Assembly (NCBI GenBank): GCA_002315335.1 | Contig: DCGW01000060.1 | Coordinates: 1 to 10,098 of the forward strand | Direction: 5' to 3' | Length of the DNA stretch: 10,098 bases | Origin: Firmicutes bacterium UBA1768 | GTDB lineage: Bacteria; Bacillota; Clostridia; Peptostreptococcales; Anaerovoracaceae | In this document: one piece after another, positions 7,477-10,098 of the stretch | How the letters are laid out: each line of letters starts with the position of its first letter | How positions within the stretch are numbered: position 1 is the stretch's first letter | Program-made: the position numbers and the translations under genes | Notes under the pieces: model-generated | Seen by the model: the letters and a program-made list of their open reading frames with translations, nothing else | Database searches by the model: none | What the model was told of the DNA's origin: nothing

Positions 7477-7684
7477 TCAGCTTTTTAAGATATTCGTTCT
7501 TGGTTTGATTTTCTTCCTTAAGTCTGTTTATTTCAGCCTTAAGAAATTCTACATAGTCCCTTGCGAGCTTGACACCGCCTCTGACAGCAATGTCCTCGTG
7601 CTTTTCCATCTCGTCAAGCCACTGTGCAAGTGCTCTATCCTGAATGTTGTTAAAAGTTTTGTCTTCTTTATTAAATATCTTCAT
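7463..7684 (-). CDS. Small coiled-coil protein of unknown function, coupled to the SLH gene
   Basis: A 73-residue highly charged, probably cytosolic protein with no signal peptide or membrane segment. Residues 44-70 (VEFLKAEINRLKEEN onward) show heptad-spaced hydrophobics typical of a short coiled coil; the middle holds a conserved-looking AVRGGVKLARDY stretch. I do not recognise the family. The stop of the upstream SLH gene and this ATG are one base apart (TAAaATG on the minus strand) and no ribosome binding site lies at a usable distance (the nearest AGGA is 16 bases away), so translation probably depends on ribosomes finishing the SLH gene. That a cytosolic protein is made stoichiometrically with an exported surface protein is unexpected. 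The coding region ends inside a terminator loop. The gene is accepted because of its placement and coding character, not by homology. Confidence 0.65.
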   Translation of the reverse strand: MKIFNKEDKTFNNIQDRALAQWLDEMEKHEDIAVRGGVKLARDYVEFLKAEINRLKEENQTKNEYLKKLRSKG

Positions 7685-7685
7685 T

Positions 7686-8807
7686 TTACTGCTTTATAAA
7701 TCCTTTAAATACTTCGCCGGACTCGATTTCTTCCCAGAATGAACCGGTAATTGTCAGGTCGTAGCCGTAACCATTAGCAGCTGCGAGAAGCTTTGCTGTT
7801 ATATGATTACCATAAGGATCTGTGAAGTCGATTTCGAGACCGTTTTCTATTGGGTAAGCTGTTCCCTTCATTCCGTCTACTGCAGAAGCGTTTTCTGGTA
7901 TCAATCTTGAATATGCAGTCAATGTTCCGTCACCGTTATCATCAAAGGAAAGTCTGTCTCCGGCTGCATTAGTATAGTCTCCGGCATATGGACTTACGGA
8001 AGAGTCACCAAACTTCTGCACATACATTGAGAGGATTTTTGCGGCCTGTGCTCTTGTTGCTGTACCCTGAGGCTCAATATTTCCTGTTTCAAAGCCTGTA
8101 ATTAAGCCATTCATTGAGCACCAGTGCATTGCTTCGTCAGCCCATGAGCTGATAGCTGAAGCATCATTATAGTCGAGCAGGAACATCCATGCACCCTGGA
8201 AGCCGAGTCCCTTGTATGAAGCGTAGTTATAGAGCATCTTTGCGAGCTGCTCTCTTGTGATGTTATCATCAGGACCAAAGAGGTTGTCGCCATAGCCCTG
8301 AACGATATTTGTTTTTCCGCTTGAACACCAGATTATAGCTTTTTCATAATAGCTTCCAGGAGCTACGTCAGTGTATGTATTGTCATTCATAAAGGCAGGC
8401 TCACCCTCGAGTCTGTATAGTATGGTTGCAAACATTCCCCTTGTGATATTACCGTTAGGGTCAAAAAGGTTATCTCCAACTCCGTTCATAAGACCGTTTT
8501 CTACTGCAAAGTTGACATCGTCATAGAACCAGTCATCTGCTGTTACATCAGTGAAGCCTGTCTGCGAATCAGCTGCTGTCGGTGCAGGAGCAATAGTAAT
8601 TTCAGGCTCTATCTGCGTTTCTACAGATTCAGGCTGGAACTCAGTGTCAGAAACGTCGTTCTGATCTGCGCTGTTGTCGGCAGTTGTTTCTACTGTTATT
8701 TCAACAGCCTGATCTTCGCCCGTTACGTCATCCGCAAAAGAAGCAGCCGGCATTAGTCCGAAGATTAATACCAGACAAAGGATAAGATAAACCAATCTTT
8801 TTTTCAT
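7686..8807 (-). CDS. Exported SLH-domain surface protein
   Basis: A 373-residue cell-wall-associated protein. Residues 1-25 are a Sec signal peptide ending ASFA. Residues 26-82 are an acidic Thr/Glu/Asp/Pro-rich linker. Three SLH repeats follow: about 84-133 (GFTDVTADDWFYDDV to ITRGMFATIL), 144-195 (YTDVAPGSYYEKAI to ITREQLAKML) and 210-263 (ending ATRAQAAKILSMY). SLH triplets bind pyruvylated secondary wall polymers and tether the protein to the cell surface. The TRAE-type binding motif is altered in each repeat (TRGM, TREQ, TRAQ). Residues 275-373 are an unrecognised beta-rich domain (AGDYTNAAGDRLSFDDNGDG onward). A strong GGAGGT (8813-8818) precedes the ATG, with a near-consensus promoter upstream. 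SLH modules at the N-terminal side and a small C-terminal domain suggest display of that domain; its role is unknown. Confidence 0.9.
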   Translation of the reverse strand: MKKRLVYLILCLVLIFGLMPAASFADDVTGEDQAVEITVETTADNSADQNDVSDTEFQPESVETQIEPEITIAPAPTAADSQTGFTDVTADDWFYDDVNFAVENGLMNGVGDNLFDPNGNITRGMFATILYRLEGEPAFMNDNTYTDVAPGSYYEKAIIWCSSGKTNIVQGYGDNLFGPDDNITREQLAKMLYNYASYKGLGFQGAWMFLLDYNDASAISSWADEAMHWCSMNGLITGFETGNIEPQGTATRAQAAKILSMYVQKFGDSSVSPYAGDYTNAAGDRLSFDDNGDGTLTAYSRLIPENASAVDGMKGTAYPIENGLEIDFTDPYGNHITAKLLAAANGYGYDLTITGSFWEEIESGEVFKGFIKQ

Positions 8808-8843
8808 GTTGTACCTCCAATATTTCTGTAAAATTTAACTTAA

Positions 8844-8873
8844 ATCATACCATATAACAACCAGTTTAGTCAA
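8844..8873 (-). promoter_or_regulatory. Sigma-A-type promoter of the SLH gene
   Basis: On the minus strand, TTGACT (8868-8873) and TATGAT (8844-8849) are separated by 18 bases, and the -10 is preceded by TGG, giving an extended -10 as well. Transcription would begin near 8837, leaving a leader of about 30 bases that contains the GGAGGT ribosome binding site. This is one of the strongest promoter matches in the window, fitting an abundant surface protein. Confidence 0.8.
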
Positions 8874-8902
8874 GGTTGCGGCGAGATGGATTGTCAAAGA
8901 GA

Positions 8903-8932
8903 AAACCCGACTTCTATAAAGAAATCGGGTTT
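8903..8932 (-). terminator. Rho-independent terminator after the nuclease/transposase gene
   Basis: Eight perfect pairs (8903-8910 with 8925-8932), one mismatch and three more pairs enclose a 6-base loop. On the minus strand the stem is followed by TCTCTTTG and the stem itself ends in a T run, so it fits termination of the transcript coming from the 10009-9128 gene, about 195 bases after its stop. On the plus strand the hairpin is followed by GGAAAAA, so it should not work that way. Confidence 0.7.
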
Positions 8933-9033
8933 GGAAAAATAAAATATGACGGCTAAATAATTGCAGACATAACAAGGAATATCCATTTTATTTAGGGTTA
9001 TATTTTTGAATTTAAGGGCAAGCCAAGCTAAGT

Positions 9034-9105
9034 GGCTGTGATTATAGATATTCTCATTATGTTGAAGTAGCCAAACAGCGGTTTCAATTCTTCGGAACCT
9101 TGCTC
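9034..9105 (-). pseudogene. Relic of a second Rpn/PD-(D/E)XK family gene
   Basis: The minus strand here reads as a decayed copy of an internal part of the neighbouring gene. The 17-base core GAAGAATTGAAACCGCT is identical to bases encoding E-E-L-K-P-L in the intact gene (residues 179-184), and similarity continues into the following TACnTCAACA, GAGAATA and CACAGC stretches. Read with single-base shifts it gives SKVP, EELKPLFGYFN and NENIYNHS, comparable to EKIPEELKPLFDYIN and RENTNSNS in the intact protein. At least two frameshifts separate these pieces and the rest of the gene is missing on both sides. It starts about 20 bases after the intact gene's stop. Either a tandem paralogue that decayed or a piece left by recombination. 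Confidence 0.55.
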
Positions 9106-9127
9106 GGTTCACGGTATGTTATAGTGG

Positions 9128-10009
9128 CTAATTTGATAAGCATCGCTTAATAGTTGCTTCATCAAAACCAGAGTCCTCTGCAGCTTCTGCAATGGTAAGT
9201 CGGCCTTTTTTGATTAACTCAACAAGTATGTTTAATCGACCTTCCTCGCGGCCTTCCTCGCGACCTTCTTCACGACCTTCTTCGCGACCCTCTTCGCGGC
9301 CTTCCCTTAAGCCGGCTTTATATTTCAGATTCAGTTCTTCTTCATAAGTCACGAACTTCCACCTCCATTCGGAACCGCTGTACTTGTCGACTTCATGGTC
9401 AATTTGAGAAATAAGGCTGTTGCTGTTGGTATTCTCGCGATTGTTGATGTAATCGAAAAGCGGTTTCAATTCTTCCGGAATTTTTTCCGGCGAACACTTT
9501 GTGTTTACAATGATTTTAAATGATTCATCATCCAATGGCAAGTTATTTTTCTCATCGTAATTTCTGAAAAAGTATAGTGGCTCACCGGCTCCCATATAAT
9601 CAAAAGTGCAGAGGAATACCACATAAGACCTGGGCAGGTGGTCGTACTCAATTCCTTTGTTTAGCGCCTCAAGATCCATGTTTCCTTGATAATAGCGACT
9701 TCTTTTTCCTATATGAACATGGGCAGAGGTCTGCATTTCTATTTCTGCCCAGACATTGTCAGAAGTTGCGAAAGCATCGAAGCGCACGCCGTGGCCTAAG
9801 AAAGAATACTTTCGAGTCACCTCTGTTTCAACTTTTGGCCTATCTGAGTCATTGGAAAAGGCGTCGTTCTTCCTGACCTCAGTGAAGTTTTCTTCAGGGA
9901 TAAGCAGCCGCAAAATACCCAGACAAATTTCCTCGTTCTGCATCACAAGCGCGAACATGAACGGATCAGTGAAAGGAATCTTGTCGACTCCGAGATAGTT
10001 TGATTTCAT
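9128..10009 (-). CDS. Rpn-family PD-(D/E)XK nuclease / putative transposase
   Basis: A 293-residue protein of the recombination-promoting nuclease (Rpn)/'PD-(D/E)XK nuclease family transposase' group, widespread and multicopy in Clostridia. Visible marks: the N-terminal TDPFMFALVMQNEE helix (the D-x-x-F pattern of the family), the nuclease core with Asp78 in VRFDAF and Glu91-x-Gln93 in AEIEMQ, RSRYYQGNMD (103-112), the YVVFLCTFD strand (129-137), and a C-terminal helix LIKKGRLTIAEAAEDSGF. Between them lies a highly charged (EGRE)n linker at residues 236-258. By family knowledge these proteins cut DNA and stimulate RecA-independent recombination; whether this copy is mobile is unknown. I see no inverted repeats or target duplication. 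AGGAAGG lies 9 bases before the ATG, with its own promoter and a downstream terminator, so it is monocistronic. Confidence 0.85.
   Translation of the reverse strand: MKSNYLGVDKIPFTDPFMFALVMQNEEICLGILRLLIPEENFTEVRKNDAFSNDSDRPKVETEVTRKYSFLGHGVRFDAFATSDNVWAEIEMQTSAHVHIGKRSRYYQGNMDLEALNKGIEYDHLPRSYVVFLCTFDYMGAGEPLYFFRNYDEKNNLPLDDESFKIIVNTKCSPEKIPEELKPLFDYINNRENTNSNSLISQIDHEVDKYSGSEWRWKFVTYEEELNLKYKAGLREGREEGREEGREEGREEGREEGRLNILVELIKKGRLTIAEAAEDSGFDEATIKRCLSN
9236..9304 (-). repeat. 12-base in-frame tandem repeat encoding (EGRE)n
   Basis: Five full copies and one partial copy of a 12-base unit (consensus GAAGGTCGCGAA on the minus strand) lie inside the nuclease/transposase gene, each copy encoding Glu-Gly-Arg-Glu. 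Copies differ only at synonymous positions. Because the unit is a multiple of three, gain or loss of copies would lengthen or shorten the charged linker without breaking the frame. Such repeats are common in this protein family. Confidence 0.9.
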
Positions 10010-10056
10010 AATGAATAACCTTCCTGTAAAAGATATTCAATCCGGATTGTGAAAGC

Positions 10057-10085
10057 AGAATACTTCATGAAATAGGCCGTGTCAA
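10057..10085 (-). promoter_or_regulatory. Sigma-A-type promoter of the Rpn-family gene
   Basis: On the minus strand a perfect -35 TTGACA (10080-10085) and TATTCT (10057-10062) are separated by the ideal 17 bases. Transcription would start near 10050, leaving a leader of about 40 bases. A 12-base perfect palindrome, CAATCCGGATTG (10038-10049), sits exactly at the start of that leader and could be an operator; nothing else supports that. Confidence 0.7.
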
Positions 10086-10098
10086 TAGGCGTTGCATG

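Larger units (their letters stand above)
8808..9127. other. 320-base intergenic region
   Basis: This gap between the SLH gene and the nuclease/transposase gene holds the SLH promoter (8844-8873), a minus-strand terminator (8903-8932) and a decayed gene fragment (about 9034-9105). Between 8936 and 9033 the DNA is AT-rich and I see no gene, RNA or repeat. A 72-codon minus-strand open frame across 8894-9112 runs through the terminator and the relic and is not believed to be a gene. Confidence 0.6.

Noticed and set aside
8894..9112. 72-codon minus-strand open frame
   Set aside because: It reads through a terminator hairpin and across a frameshifted relic, has no ribosome binding site, and its protein shows no coherent domain.
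9236..9304. Short direct repeats as a possible CRISPR array
   Set aside because: The units are contiguous, in frame and protein-coding, without spacers.

Overview
The window looks like chromosomal DNA of an anaerobic Gram-positive of the Clostridia (Firmicutes). The signs are purine-rich GGAGG-type ribosome binding sites, sigma-A-like promoters, an AT-leaning composition, an S-layer-homology (SLH) surface protein, a butyryl-CoA:acetate-type CoA-transferase, a SpoIIE/STAS partner-switching cassette and a Rpn/PD-(D/E)XK 'transposase' gene. The species cannot be named from the sequence alone.

Layout. At the left, one plus-strand gene (124-1632), with its own extended -10 promoter, encodes a secreted beta-helix-type protein. 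It runs head-on into a long minus-strand series, and a strong hairpin at 1677-1709 can stop transcription from both sides. Reading the minus strand in its own direction (right to left): a PD-(D/E)XK nuclease/transposase gene (10009-9128) with a near-consensus promoter; a decayed fragment of a second copy of the same family (about 9105-9034); a terminator (8903-8932); an SLH surface-protein gene (8807-7686) with a strong promoter; a small coiled-coil protein translationally coupled to it (7684-7463); a hairpin over that gene's stop; a CoA-transferase (7402-6041); an amidohydrolase/deaminase (6019-4697); then a three-gene cassette: STAS anti-sigma antagonist (4641-4336), a membrane sensor-phosphatase-kinase fusion (4314-2557) and a polytopic membrane protein (2560-1730).

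How the genes may work together. The CoA-transferase and amidohydrolase are 21 bases apart and probably form a catabolic operon; the substrate is not evident. The last three genes look like a compact partner-switching module: a LytS-type 5TM sensor domain, a PP2C phosphatase and an RsbW/SpoIIAB-like ATPase on one polypeptide, with the STAS substrate encoded just upstream and a transporter-like membrane protein coupled by an ATGA overlap. No sigma factor or DNA-binding output protein is encoded here, so the target of the switch is unknown. This cassette is the part of the window most worth following up. The remaining genes (two surface proteins, a Rpn element and its relic) are typical variable-region cargo.
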